A DNA stretch of 64,000 bases, from NCBI GenBank assembly GCA_050260095.1, contig JBLNBQ010000061.1, forward strand, positions 13,615-77,614. Direction: 5' to 3'. The stretch comes from JBLNBQ01 sp050260095. Its GTDB lineage: Bacteria; Bacillota; UBA5301; DYFA01. The number at the start of each line of letters is the position of its first letter. The first letter of the stretch is position 1. The position numbers were made by a program, and so were the translations under genes. Below, piece after piece: positions 44,758 to 53,657 of this stretch. Below the pieces are notes generated by a model. That model had not been told where the DNA came from and searched no databases. It was given only the letters and a program-made list of their open reading frames with translations.

Positions 44758-45723
44758 GTGGGTAAGGGTAGCGACTCGGTTCGGCGCAGCCCAGGCGGGC
44801 GCCGGCCGCTCGGAGATGAGCGGGGCCAGGTGCTCGTGCTGCTCGCCGTCTCCATGGTGGCCCTGCTCGGGTTCATGGCGCTCGTGGTGGACGTGGGGCT
44901 GCTCTACGGGCAGCGGGCCCGGGCGATGAACGCTTCCGAGGCGGCGACGGCGGCCGGCATGCAGTTCCTGCCCGGCGATCCGGGTGGGGCGGTGGCCACC
45001 GCCGTGGACTATGCGACGCGCAACGGCTACCAGCCCGAGCAGGTCACGGCCGTGGTCGGACCCGACAACAAGCGGCTGGAAGTGACGATCAAGGTGGACG
45101 CGCCGCTCTTCTTCGCCAGGGTGCTGGGGTTCAAGGGCGTGCCCATCGGCGCCCGGACGGCGGCGCAGGCGGGGGCGGTTCGCTCCGTGAACGGCGCGGT
45201 GCCGCTCGGCGTCGAGAAGCAGGCCTTCGTTTACGGCGCCACCTACTACCTCAAGAACTCCCCGGGCTATGGCGGCAGCTACAAGGGCAACTTCGGCGCC
45301 TTGGCGCTCGGCGGGCGGGGTGGCAGCACCTACGAGGAGAACCTGGCTCACGGCTACGACGGCGAACTCAAGGTCGGCGACGTGATCGAAACCGAGCCGG
45401 GCAACAAGTCGGGGCCGACTAACAGCGGGATCGCCGAGCGCATGAACGCTGACCCCCTCGGCACCTACGAGAGCCACCGGGCCGACTCGCCCCGCATCCT
45501 CAAGGTGCCGGTCGTGGAGTGGGGCGCCAAGGGCGGGCGCTCCACCGCCACCGTCGTCGGGTTCGCCGCCTTCTGGCTCGAGGGCGTCGGCGGCTCCGGG
45601 CGGGAGTGCTACGTGAGCGGGCGGTTCATGAGACTGGTGACCTCATCGGAAGAGGCCGAGCTGGGCACCGGCGACTACACCACTTACGATTACGGGCTCT
45701 ACACCTACGATCTGGTCGAGTGA
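44758..45723 (+). CDS. TadG-like putative pilus protein
   Basis: A 321-residue protein. The N-terminal ERGQVLVLLAVSMVALLGFM with VVDVGLLYGQRARAMNASEA is the TadG/Tad_N membrane anchor pattern. The remainder is a large extracytoplasmic domain with Gly/Tyr-rich strands (NSPGYGGSYKGNFGALALGG) and a single late cysteine. No von Willebrand A domain, common in longer TadG proteins, is evident. GTG start after GAGAGGTGAG. Located between tadE and the lipoprotein gene. Confidence 0.75.
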   Translation: MGKGSDSVRRSPGGRRPLGDERGQVLVLLAVSMVALLGFMALVVDVGLLYGQRARAMNASEAATAAGMQFLPGDPGGAVATAVDYATRNGYQPEQVTAVVGPDNKRLEVTIKVDAPLFFARVLGFKGVPIGARTAAQAGAVRSVNGAVPLGVEKQAFVYGATYYLKNSPGYGGSYKGNFGALALGGRGGSTYEENLAHGYDGELKVGDVIETEPGNKSGPTNSGIAERMNADPLGTYESHRADSPRILKVPVVEWGAKGGRSTATVVGFAAFWLEGVGGSGRECYVSGRFMRLVTSSEEAELGTGDYTTYDYGLYTYDLVE

Positions 45724-45750
45724 CCGGGGGCTCGGCGGGAGGCGAAGGAC

Positions 45751-47370
45751 ATGCCAGGAAGGCGCATGACGGAATGGTCCAAGGCACTTCGCGGCCGCCC
45801 GGCGGCCGTTCTGCTTCTCCTGGCGCTCAGTATGGCAATGGCTGGATGCGGCGGAGGTCCCACCGCCGGTTCGGGAACCACCGGCCGGCTGACCGGAAAG
45901 GTGACGGTCAGCACGCCCGACGGGCCGGCCCTGGCGGCGAGCGTCAAGGTCGACGGCACGGTGTACCAGGCGGTGGGCGGGACCTACCTCACCAACTACC
46001 TCGCCTACGGCACGCACACGATCACCGTCGGCGCCCCCGGCTATCAGACCCAGACGAGCGGCGTCAACCTGGCCCAGGCTTATTTGCGGCTCGACTTCGC
46101 CTTGAGCCAGGTGCCCGACACGACGGCGCCCACACTTGCCGGGACCATGCCCGAGGCGGGGACCACCGGCGTGGACCGCAACACCAAGATCGTGATCACT
46201 TTCAGTGAACCCATGAACCAGACCACTGTGACCTCCGCCTTAAGCCTCTCGCCCGCCGTCCCGCTGCTTTTCAGCTGGGAGGACGACAGTCACCTGACGG
46301 TCACCCTCGGCCGGACGCTGGCGGCCGACACCGTCTACACCGTGACCGTCGGCCCGGGCGCGCGGGACCGCGCCGGCAACGCGCTGGCGAACCCGGGAAG
46401 CTTCAGCTTCACCACCGGGACGGCGGTGGGCGGCGACGGGCGGATCGCCTTCACCAGCGACAAGACGCACCTGAACAAGGTCTACCTGATGCCGGATCAG
46501 CCGTTGGCGGCGGCCACCCCGCTGCTGCCCGACCAGAAAGAGGACCAGGAACCGGCCTGGTCGCCCGATGGCGTCCGGCTTGTCTTCACCTCCCGGCGCG
46601 GCAACCCCTTGGTCACGCAGTTGTTCGTGACCCGGCTCGACACGCCCAGCCCGGCGCAGGTCATCCCCGGGAGCGTCTATCAGGAGGCGGAGCCGAAGTG
46701 GTCGCCGCTGGGCGGGTGGATCGCCTTCAGTTCCATCCGCAACCAGGTCGAGGGCGACTGGGACATCTTCATCGTGCCCGTGGACGAGCGGGGGGTGGCC
46801 ACCGGCAGCCCCCGGCAGGTGAACAAGGATCCGGGCGGAATCTATGGAACGTCCTGGGAGGCGGCGCCCGAGTGGTCGCCCGACGGCACGGTGCTCCTCT
46901 TCTCGTCGGACCGGACCGGGAAGCGGCTGATTTACGGCGTGGACGTGCAGGACCAGGGCGGGAAGGTCGGGGAAACCGCCGGGCTGACAGCCACCTGCCT
47001 CACCCCCGACGGCGAGCGGGAAGATGAGCCGGCCTGGTCGCCGGTGCCCTCGCCCGACGGCACTTGGCGGGTGGCGTACGTCTCCGAGCGCGGCGATACG
47101 CCCAACTGGGATCTCTGGCTCATGGACGTCGCCGTCTCCACCGACGCGGGAGGACACCGCGTGGTGACCGCCCGCGGCCACCGCCAGTTGACCAACTCGC
47201 CGGCCAACGAACACAAGCCGGTCTGGTCGCCCGATGGGAACTACATCCTGTTCGTCTCGGAAGACGTGACCGGAACGCACCTGCATCGCATAGGCGCTGA
47301 CGGCACCGGCGAAATCTCGTTCACCACCGGGTTCGCCAAAGAGGGCGGCCCCGCCTGGTCGTCGCGGTAG
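45751..47370 (+). CDS. Lipoprotein with Ig-like (Big_5) and TolB-type propeller domains
   Basis: A 539-residue lipoprotein. The lipobox is MAGC at about residues 29-32, followed by a Gly/Thr-rich spacer. Residues ~45-115 resemble a carboxypeptidase-like/PEGA domain; ~125-225 form an SbsA-type Ig domain (TMPEAGTTGVDRNTKIVITF). From ~230 onward come PD40/TolB propeller repeats with AWSPDGVRLVFTS, EWSPDGTVLLFSS and VWSPDGNYILFVS. It sits inside the Tad operon where other species carry CpaD, so it may be a pilus envelope partner (inference). Confidence 0.82.
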   Translation: MPGRRMTEWSKALRGRPAAVLLLLALSMAMAGCGGGPTAGSGTTGRLTGKVTVSTPDGPALAASVKVDGTVYQAVGGTYLTNYLAYGTHTITVGAPGYQTQTSGVNLAQAYLRLDFALSQVPDTTAPTLAGTMPEAGTTGVDRNTKIVITFSEPMNQTTVTSALSLSPAVPLLFSWEDDSHLTVTLGRTLAADTVYTVTVGPGARDRAGNALANPGSFSFTTGTAVGGDGRIAFTSDKTHLNKVYLMPDQPLAAATPLLPDQKEDQEPAWSPDGVRLVFTSRRGNPLVTQLFVTRLDTPSPAQVIPGSVYQEAEPKWSPLGGWIAFSSIRNQVEGDWDIFIVPVDERGVATGSPRQVNKDPGGIYGTSWEAAPEWSPDGTVLLFSSDRTGKRLIYGVDVQDQGGKVGETAGLTATCLTPDGEREDEPAWSPVPSPDGTWRVAYVSERGDTPNWDLWLMDVAVSTDAGGHRVVTARGHRQLTNSPANEHKPVWSPDGNYILFVSEDVTGTHLHRIGADGTGEISFTTGFAKEGGPAWSSR

Positions 47371-47386
47371 AAACGGAGGGCTTTGG

Positions 47387-48229
47387 ATGCGCAACCGACG
47401 ACTGCTCCTGCTCCTGGCGCTTGGCTCCGGGCTTCTGACGGCGGTGATGGTCTTTTTCTACACCGCCTCCGTGAACAAACGGGCGAGCCAGCCGGCGTTC
47501 AAGATGGTGACGGTGGTGGTGGCGCGCACGCCGATCCCGGCCCGCACCTCCATCCTCCCCGCCATGCTGGACGTGAAGAGACTGCCCGAACCGGCGGTCC
47601 TCCCGAACTACGTGCGCAGCGAAAGCGAGGTCGTCGGGGCGGTGACCCGGGACGCGCTGGTGGCCGGGGAGCCGGTGCTCAAGGACCGGCTCTGGCCGAA
47701 AGGCACCCAGCCGGGGCTCACCTTCGCCATTCCCGCCGGCAAACGGGCCGTGACGGTGGCGGTCAACGAGGTGGTGGGGGTGGCCGGCTTCATCAAGCCG
47801 GGCGACCTGGTGGATGTCCTGGGGACCTTCGAGAAGGAACTCCTCGGCGCCGACACCACCGCGACGGTGCTCCAGGCCGTTCAGGTGCTCGCCATCGCCC
47901 AGAAGACGAAAGACGAGGGGAAGGACGAGGCGAAGGTCTCGACCACCGTCACGCTCGCCGTCACCTTGGAAGAGGCGCAGAAGCTGACGCTGGCGGAGGA
48001 GCGGGGCAAGCTGCGGCTCGTCCTGCGCCCGGCGGGGGGAGTGGCCGACCTGGCCAAGCCGAAGCCGGCTACCGCCGGAGACTTGATCGGGGCGCCGCTC
48101 CGGAGCGCCCCGGCGGCCCAGCCCGCCCCCGCCCCGACCCCGCCCAAGCCGGCCGTCCGGGTTGACTTGTCCCGCCACACGGTCGAGGTCTTCCGGGGCT
48201 CCCGCCGCGACACGGTCGAGGTCCAGTAG
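47387..48229 (+). CDS. cpaB: Tad pilus assembly protein CpaB/RcpC
   Basis: A 280-residue protein with an N-terminal membrane helix, an SAF domain (VVVARTPIPARTSILPAML, GEPVLKDRL) and the RcpC/CpaB domain (RAVTVAVNEVVGVAGFIKPG, DLVDVLGTF). A Pro/Ala linker precedes a basic C-terminus ending HTVEVFRGSRRDTVEVQ. CpaB works with the secretin in the periplasm. The secretin gene follows 13 bases later. Confidence 0.92.
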   Translation: MRNRRLLLLLALGSGLLTAVMVFFYTASVNKRASQPAFKMVTVVVARTPIPARTSILPAMLDVKRLPEPAVLPNYVRSESEVVGAVTRDALVAGEPVLKDRLWPKGTQPGLTFAIPAGKRAVTVAVNEVVGVAGFIKPGDLVDVLGTFEKELLGADTTATVLQAVQVLAIAQKTKDEGKDEAKVSTTVTLAVTLEEAQKLTLAEERGKLRLVLRPAGGVADLAKPKPATAGDLIGAPLRSAPAAQPAPAPTPPKPAVRVDLSRHTVEVFRGSRRDTVEVQ

Positions 48230-48242
48230 GAGGTTGAAGAGC

Positions 48243-49952
48243 GTGCAGAAGAACAGGCGCCGTTTCCTGAAGACCGTCTTACTCCTGACCCTCGTGCTGC
48301 TCTTCGGCAACACGGTCCCCATCGCGGCCGGGGACGAACCGACGCTGGTCGTGGCGGTCGGCGAATCCCGAATCATAGGCGTGAAAGACCTCGACCGGGT
48401 GGCGATCGCCGATCCCAACGTGGCCGACGTGGTGGTCGCCTCCGCAAGCGAGATCCTCATCAACGGGAAACAGCCGGGTGCCACCAGCCTGCACCTGTGG
48501 GAGAAGACCGGGCGGCGGTCGTTCGTCATCCGGGTGGAGGAAGACGAGACCCTCGCCCGGCAGATCGCCGAGGTGATCGGCGATCCGGGCGTCAAGGTCC
48601 GGCTCATCAAGGGGTCGATCCTGCTGGAGGGGACGGTCGCCGATTACGCGGCGGTGGCGAGGGCCGAGAAGATCGCCCGGGCCTACAGCGACAAGGTCGT
48701 GAACGTGCTTAAGTCGGAGAAGCCGCCCGAGGCGAGCCCGGCCGAGGTCAGAGCGGAAGCCGAGGCGCGGGCGAGAGCCGAGGCGGAGGCGCGGGCCAAG
48801 GCGGAGGCGGAGGCCAAGGCCAAGGCAGAGTCGGAGGCGAAGGCGCTGGCCGAGAGTGAAGCCAAGGCGAAGAGCGAGGCGGAACTCAAGGCCAAGCAGG
48901 AGGCGGAGGCCCAGGCGGCCGCCGCGGAACGCCAGAGGAAGGCCGACGCCCTGGCGGCGCTGCCCGGCCAGGTGGAGGCCGCCATCGGGGCGCCCACCGT
49001 GAAGGCCCGGCTCTTGGGCGATGTCCTCCTGCTGGAGGGATCGCTCCCCGAACAGAAGGACGTCGAACGCGCCACCGGCATCGCGACCGCCCTCTCCACC
49101 GGTCTCGTGAGCAAGGTCGCCGTCTATCTGACCCTGGCGCCGGTGGAGCCTCCGCAGGTGCTGCTCCAGGTCCAGGTCGCCGAGGTGTATCAGGATGCCC
49201 TGAACAAACTGGGGATCGACTGGGGCGACTTCCAGGGCACCAACGAACAGAAACAGTTCATCCCGGGGGAGCAGTGGCTGGGCGAGAACATGGTCACGGG
49301 CGTCATCGAGCGGGCGACCTCGCTTGTCGGCCGTATCGATGCCCTGCTCAAGGATGGTACCGCCAAGCTCCTGGCCGCCCCCTCTCTGCTCACCCGCAGC
49401 GGTAAGCAAGCGGATTTCATGGCCGGTGGCGAGATTCCGGTGGTCGTGTACAGCAAAGACGGCTACGTCATCTACTGGAAGGAGTACGGCGTCAAGTTGT
49501 CGATGACGCCGGAGGTCCAACCGAGCGGACGGATCACGGTTCATCTCAAACCGGAAGTCTCGACGCTCGACTGGGCAAACGGGTCCCGGGTCAACAACGT
49601 CTTGATGCCGGCCTTGAAAGTCCGGAGGGCCGAGACAGACGTGGACCTCAGAGACAACGCAACCCTAGTTATCGGCGGTCTCATGAACCAGGAAGACGCC
49701 CGCAACCTCGAAGGCGTCCCCCTGCTCTCCAAGCTGCCCATCATCGGCCGGCTCTTTTCGAGCAAGGGCTTCCAGAGCGGGCGGACCCAATTGGTCATCT
49801 TCGTCACGCCCAGGCTGATCAAGGACGGCGGCAGCCCCAAGCCGGGCGACATTACCTCACCGGCGCTTCACCCGGAGACCCCGGGGGTGGAGCCGCCCGC
49901 GGCCAAAGCCCCCGTCCCGGCGCCGGCCGCCGGAGAGCGCTCCAGCAATTAG
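48243..49952 (+). CDS. cpaC: Tad secretin CpaC/RcpA with helical insert
   Basis: The outer-membrane channel of the Tad pilus, 569 residues. Signal peptide, then the secretin N-domain (GESRIIGVKDLDRVAIADPN) and a first BON-like domain (LIKGSILLEGTVADYAAVAR). Residues ~168-239 are an Ala/Glu/Lys/Arg-rich helix made of short AEAxAKAE-type repeats, like TolA. A second BON-like domain follows (LLGDVLLLEGSLPEQKDVER), then the secretin core (VAEVYQDALNKLGIDW, GTAKLLAAPSLLTRSG, TLVIGGLMNQEDARN). The helix insert is not usual in CpaC. Its presence requires an outer membrane. GTG start. Confidence 0.93.
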   Translation: MQKNRRRFLKTVLLLTLVLLFGNTVPIAAGDEPTLVVAVGESRIIGVKDLDRVAIADPNVADVVVASASEILINGKQPGATSLHLWEKTGRRSFVIRVEEDETLARQIAEVIGDPGVKVRLIKGSILLEGTVADYAAVARAEKIARAYSDKVVNVLKSEKPPEASPAEVRAEAEARARAEAEARAKAEAEAKAKAESEAKALAESEAKAKSEAELKAKQEAEAQAAAAERQRKADALAALPGQVEAAIGAPTVKARLLGDVLLLEGSLPEQKDVERATGIATALSTGLVSKVAVYLTLAPVEPPQVLLQVQVAEVYQDALNKLGIDWGDFQGTNEQKQFIPGEQWLGENMVTGVIERATSLVGRIDALLKDGTAKLLAAPSLLTRSGKQADFMAGGEIPVVVYSKDGYVIYWKEYGVKLSMTPEVQPSGRITVHLKPEVSTLDWANGSRVNNVLMPALKVRRAETDVDLRDNATLVIGGLMNQEDARNLEGVPLLSKLPIIGRLFSSKGFQSGRTQLVIFVTPRLIKDGGSPKPGDITSPALHPETPGVEPPAAKAPVPAPAAGERSSN

Positions 49953-49972
49953 CGTGAGGCGGGGTGGAGAAG

Positions 49973-51211
49973 ATGGCAGAACAGAGGCGGAAGCTCACCG
50001 TTCTGGTGGTGGACGACTCGGCGGAGGCCCGGGAGAACATCCGCAAACTCCTGCGTTTCGATGACGAGATCGAGGTGGTTGGCGAGGCCGAGAACGGGCT
50101 GGCGGCCTTGGACAAGGCCAAGGACCTGCATCCCGACGTCATCCTCATGGATATCAACATGCCGGTGATGGACGGCATCACGGCGACCGAGCGCCTCTCC
50201 CTCGACTGCCCGGAGAGCAGCATCGTCATGATCTCGGTGCAGGGCGAACAGGAGTACCTGCGGAAGGCGATGATGGCCGGCGCCCGGGAGTACCTGACCA
50301 AACCCTTCGCCGGCGACGATCTGGCCAACACCATCAAGCGCGTCGCCGAGCTGGAAGGGAAGCGCCGCCAGCGGCGGCAGGTGGAGCAGGGAGCCGTCGC
50401 GCCGGAGGGGAAAGTGATCACGGTCTTCAGCGCCAAGGGCGGGGTGGGCAAGACCACCCTGGCCGCCAACCTGGCGGTGGCCCTGGCCAAGGAGGCCAAG
50501 GCCCGGGTGGCGTTGGTCGATCTCGACCTTCAGTTCGGCACGGTGGCCGTCCTCATGGATGTCAACCCGGGCCGCACCATCGCCGAGCTGGTCCGGGAGA
50601 AGGAGATCGACGCCGAACTGGTCTCCTCCTACCTGGTCGACCACGCCAGCGGGGTCCGGATCCTGCCTTGCCCGCTCCGGCCGGAGCAGGCCGAGACGGT
50701 GAACGCCGGCCACGTCGAGAGGATTCTCGGCACCCTGCGGAAGATGGCCGACTTCATCATCGTGGACACCCCGCAGTCCTTCAGCGAGACGAGCCTGGTC
50801 GCCCTGGACACGGCCGATGTGATCCTGCTCCTGGCTACTCTGGAGCTGCCGGCGGTCAAGAACGCCAAGCTCGCCCTCGATGTCATGCTGTCCCTCAAGT
50901 ATCCTCCGGAGAAGATCCGGCTGGTGATCAACCGCTACGCCGACGACATCGGGATCCCCCGGGAAGACCTGGAGAAGAGTCTTAGGTTCCCGGTCTCGGC
51001 GCGCATCCCCTCCGACGGGCGGGTCGTGGTCCTGTCCGTCAACAAGGGGATCCCGTTCTACGTCTCCGAACCGGGGGCCAAGGTTTCGCAGGCGGTGAGA
51101 GACCTCGCCTTGAACCTGGCCGGCAAGGGCGCGCAGGAGGCGGCGGCCACCGGAGAGGCGGAGGCGGCCAAGCCCAGGTTTTCGCTGGGAGGGCTCCTCG
51201 GGCGGGGCTAG
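49973..51211 (+). CDS. cpaE: Tad assembly ATPase CpaE/TadZ (receiver + ParA/MinD)
   Basis: A 412-residue protein. The N-terminal receiver domain keeps its phosphoacceptor (VILMDINMPVMDG) and Lys (YLTKPF), so it may be a true phosphorylation target. The C-terminal MinD-like ATPase has the deviant Walker A SAKGGVGKTTLAANLAVAL and VALVDLDLQFG. CpaE positions the pilus machine. ATG 49973 was chosen; GTG 49964 is an alternative. DegS or another kinase could supply the phosphate (speculative). Confidence 0.92.
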   Translation: MAEQRRKLTVLVVDDSAEARENIRKLLRFDDEIEVVGEAENGLAALDKAKDLHPDVILMDINMPVMDGITATERLSLDCPESSIVMISVQGEQEYLRKAMMAGAREYLTKPFAGDDLANTIKRVAELEGKRRQRRQVEQGAVAPEGKVITVFSAKGGVGKTTLAANLAVALAKEAKARVALVDLDLQFGTVAVLMDVNPGRTIAELVREKEIDAELVSSYLVDHASGVRILPCPLRPEQAETVNAGHVERILGTLRKMADFIIVDTPQSFSETSLVALDTADVILLLATLELPAVKNAKLALDVMLSLKYPPEKIRLVINRYADDIGIPREDLEKSLRFPVSARIPSDGRVVVLSVNKGIPFYVSEPGAKVSQAVRDLALNLAGKGAQEAAATGEAEAAKPRFSLGGLLGRG

Positions 51212-51258
51212 ATCCGGGGCGGCTTCGCAGGCAAGAGCTGGGGAGGGAGGGCTGACAC

Positions 51259-52644
51259 ATGTCGCTTCTGGCCCGCATGGAAAGAGAGAAGCAGCAAGGG
51301 CAGGCGGAGGGCGCGGATCGACCGGAGCGGCCGGGCAAGGGTTCCGCCGCGGCGCAGCCGGTGGTCCAGGATCCCCACAAACGCCTGAAGAACCTGGTCC
51401 ACGAGAAACTCGTCGCGGAGCTGGACCCTAAGCTGATCGAGCGGCTCGACGGCGGGGATCAGTCGGATGAGGTGCGGGCGGCGATCGAGGCGGTCATCGC
51501 TGAAGTGTTGGACGCCGAGGCGCCCAACATGACGCGCACCGACCGGCAGGCGCTGGTGACGGAGATCATCGACGAGGTGCTGGGGTTCGGGCCGATCAAC
51601 GGCCTGCTGAACGACCCCAACATCTCCGAGGTCATGGTCAACGGCCCGCGCCAGGTGTACATCGAACGGAAAGGGAAGCTGGTCTTAACCGACGTAGTCT
51701 TCCGGGACAACAACCATGTGATGCACGTCATCGAAAAGATCGTGGCTCCTCTGGGGCGCCGGATCGACGAGTCGTCGCCGATGGTCGACGCCCGCCTGCC
51801 CGACGGCTCGCGCGTGAACGCCATCATCCCGCCGCTCTCCCTGGTGGGGCCCTGCATCACGATCCGCAAGTTCTCGAAAGACCCGCTGCAGATCAAAGAC
51901 CTGATCCGCTTCGGGTCCCTGAGCGAACAGATGGCCTGGTTCTTGGAGGCGTGCGTCAAGTCGCGGCTCAACATCGTCGTCTCGGGCGGGACCGGGTCAG
52001 GCAAGACGACCACCCTGAACGTGCTCTCCTCCTTCATTCCCGAGGACGAGCGGATCGTCACCGTGGAGGACGCGGCGGAGCTGCAGCTCCGGCAGGACCA
52101 CGTCGTCTCGCTGGAGTCGCGCCCGCCCAACATCGAGGGGAAGGGGGCGGTGCACATCCGCGACCTGGTGCGGAACTGCCTCCGGATGCGCCCCGACCGC
52201 ATCGTGGTCGGCGAGGTGCGCGGCGGCGAGGCGCTCGACATGCTGCAGGCGATGAACACCGGCCACGACGGGTCGCTCACCACCGGCCACGCCAACAGCC
52301 CTCGCGACATGCTGGCCCGCCTGGAGACGATGGTGCTGATGGCGGGCATGGAGTTGCCGGTCAAGGCCATCCGGGAGCAGATCGCCTCTGCGGTGGACCT
52401 CATCGTGCAGCAGTCGCGCCTTAGGGACGGCAGCCGCAAAATCACCCACATCACCGAGGTGCAGGGCATGGAGGGCGAGATCATCACCCTTCAGGACATC
52501 TTCGTCTTCGAACAGCGCGGGGTCGACGAGACCACCGGCAAGATCGTGGGACGCCATAAGCCGACCGGCATCCGCCCCAAGTTCATCGACAAGTTCTACA
52601 ACGCTGGCATCCAGGTGCCGCCCGACCTCTTCGTGGCGGACTGA
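51259..52644 (+). CDS. cpaF: Tad secretion ATPase CpaF/TadA
   Basis: A 461-residue type II/IV secretion hexameric ATPase. After a variable N-terminus: GPINGLLNDPNISEVMVNGP, Walker A VSGGTGSGKTTTLNVL, Asp box VTVEDAAELQL, Walker B IVVGEVRGGEALDML and the His box TGHDGSLTTGHANSP. It drives pilus assembly (and possibly retraction). GGGAGGGAGGG precedes the ATG region. Confidence 0.97.
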   Translation: MSLLARMEREKQQGQAEGADRPERPGKGSAAAQPVVQDPHKRLKNLVHEKLVAELDPKLIERLDGGDQSDEVRAAIEAVIAEVLDAEAPNMTRTDRQALVTEIIDEVLGFGPINGLLNDPNISEVMVNGPRQVYIERKGKLVLTDVVFRDNNHVMHVIEKIVAPLGRRIDESSPMVDARLPDGSRVNAIIPPLSLVGPCITIRKFSKDPLQIKDLIRFGSLSEQMAWFLEACVKSRLNIVVSGGTGSGKTTTLNVLSSFIPEDERIVTVEDAAELQLRQDHVVSLESRPPNIEGKGAVHIRDLVRNCLRMRPDRIVVGEVRGGEALDMLQAMNTGHDGSLTTGHANSPRDMLARLETMVLMAGMELPVKAIREQIASAVDLIVQQSRLRDGSRKITHITEVQGMEGEIITLQDIFVFEQRGVDETTGKIVGRHKPTGIRPKFIDKFYNAGIQVPPDLFVAD

Positions 52645-52664
52645 CCGGAAAGGAGGAAAGCCGC

Positions 52665-53654
52665 GTGGTTTGGCTGATCGCCGTCTTCGCCTTCATCGCC
52701 GCGACCGCCTTCATGCTGCTCCTTTTCTCCGCGCCGGCGGCCGACCACAAGCGGATGCGGGAACGGCTGCGCCGTTTCGTCGAGGAGGCGCCCGTGAGCC
52801 CGGCCGAAGCGGCGCTCATGGATGAGGCCCGGCGGCGGGGGAAGGTGGACAAGACGCCCCTGCGGCAACTCCTGAGGGTCGTCAGCCGGGCGTTCGACGC
52901 CAAGGCGCCGGCCAAACGCCTTCAGACCGAGTTGGAGCGGGCCGACATCCTGCTCAAGGGCTCCGAGTTCATGGTCATCCAGTTCCTGGTCGCCGGGGCG
53001 TTGGCTCTGGCCGGAATCATCATCACCAAGGGAAACCTGCTCGCGGCCTTGGCTGGGCTGGGAGTGGGCTGCCTCTTGCCCCGCACGTACCTGAAGCGGC
53101 GGCAGGCGTCCCGCCAGAAGGCGCTCGGGGGGCAGGTGGCCGAGTCGCTCACCGTCATCTCGAACTCGCTCAAGGCCGGGTACTCCTTCCTCCAGGCGGT
53201 CGAAATGGTGTCGAAGGAGATGCCGCCGCCCATCTCCGTGGAGTTCGGCCGCCTGATCCGGGAGGTCTCCTTAGGCGTCTCGACGGAGACCGCACTCGAA
53301 GCGCTGGCGCAAAGGTCGGGGAACGACGACCTCGACCTGGTCATCACCTGCGTGCTGATCCAGCGCCAGGTCGGCGGCAACCTCTCCGAGATCCTGGACA
53401 CGATCGCGCACACCATCCGGGAGCGCATCCGCATCAAGGGCGAGATCAAGACGTTGACGGCGCAGGGACGGTTCTCCGGCATGGTCGTCTCCCTTCTGCC
53501 CTTTGCCCTGGGCGGGATGATCTGGGCGATCAACCCCCAATACGTGAACCAGCTTTTCACTCACCCCCTGGGCCAGAGCATGCTGGTCTTCGCACTCATC
53601 TCCGAGGTGATCGGGGCACTGGTCATCCGGAAGGTCACCGATATCGAGGTGTAA
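52665..53654 (+). CDS. tadB: Tad inner-membrane platform protein TadB
   Basis: A 329-residue GspF-type protein. Membrane helices lie near the N-terminus, at about residues 105-145, and at the C-terminus, with a cytoplasmic T2SSF domain between (SLKAGYSFLQAVEMVSKEMP, NDDLDLVITCVLIQRQVGGN). TadB and TadC form the platform on which CpaF acts. GTG start after AAAGGAGG; three bases separate it from tadC. Confidence 0.93.
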   Translation: MVWLIAVFAFIAATAFMLLLFSAPAADHKRMRERLRRFVEEAPVSPAEAALMDEARRRGKVDKTPLRQLLRVVSRAFDAKAPAKRLQTELERADILLKGSEFMVIQFLVAGALALAGIIITKGNLLAALAGLGVGCLLPRTYLKRRQASRQKALGGQVAESLTVISNSLKAGYSFLQAVEMVSKEMPPPISVEFGRLIREVSLGVSTETALEALAQRSGNDDLDLVITCVLIQRQVGGNLSEILDTIAHTIRERIRIKGEIKTLTAQGRFSGMVVSLLPFALGGMIWAINPQYVNQLFTHPLGQSMLVFALISEVIGALVIRKVTDIEV

Positions 53655-53657
53655 GCC

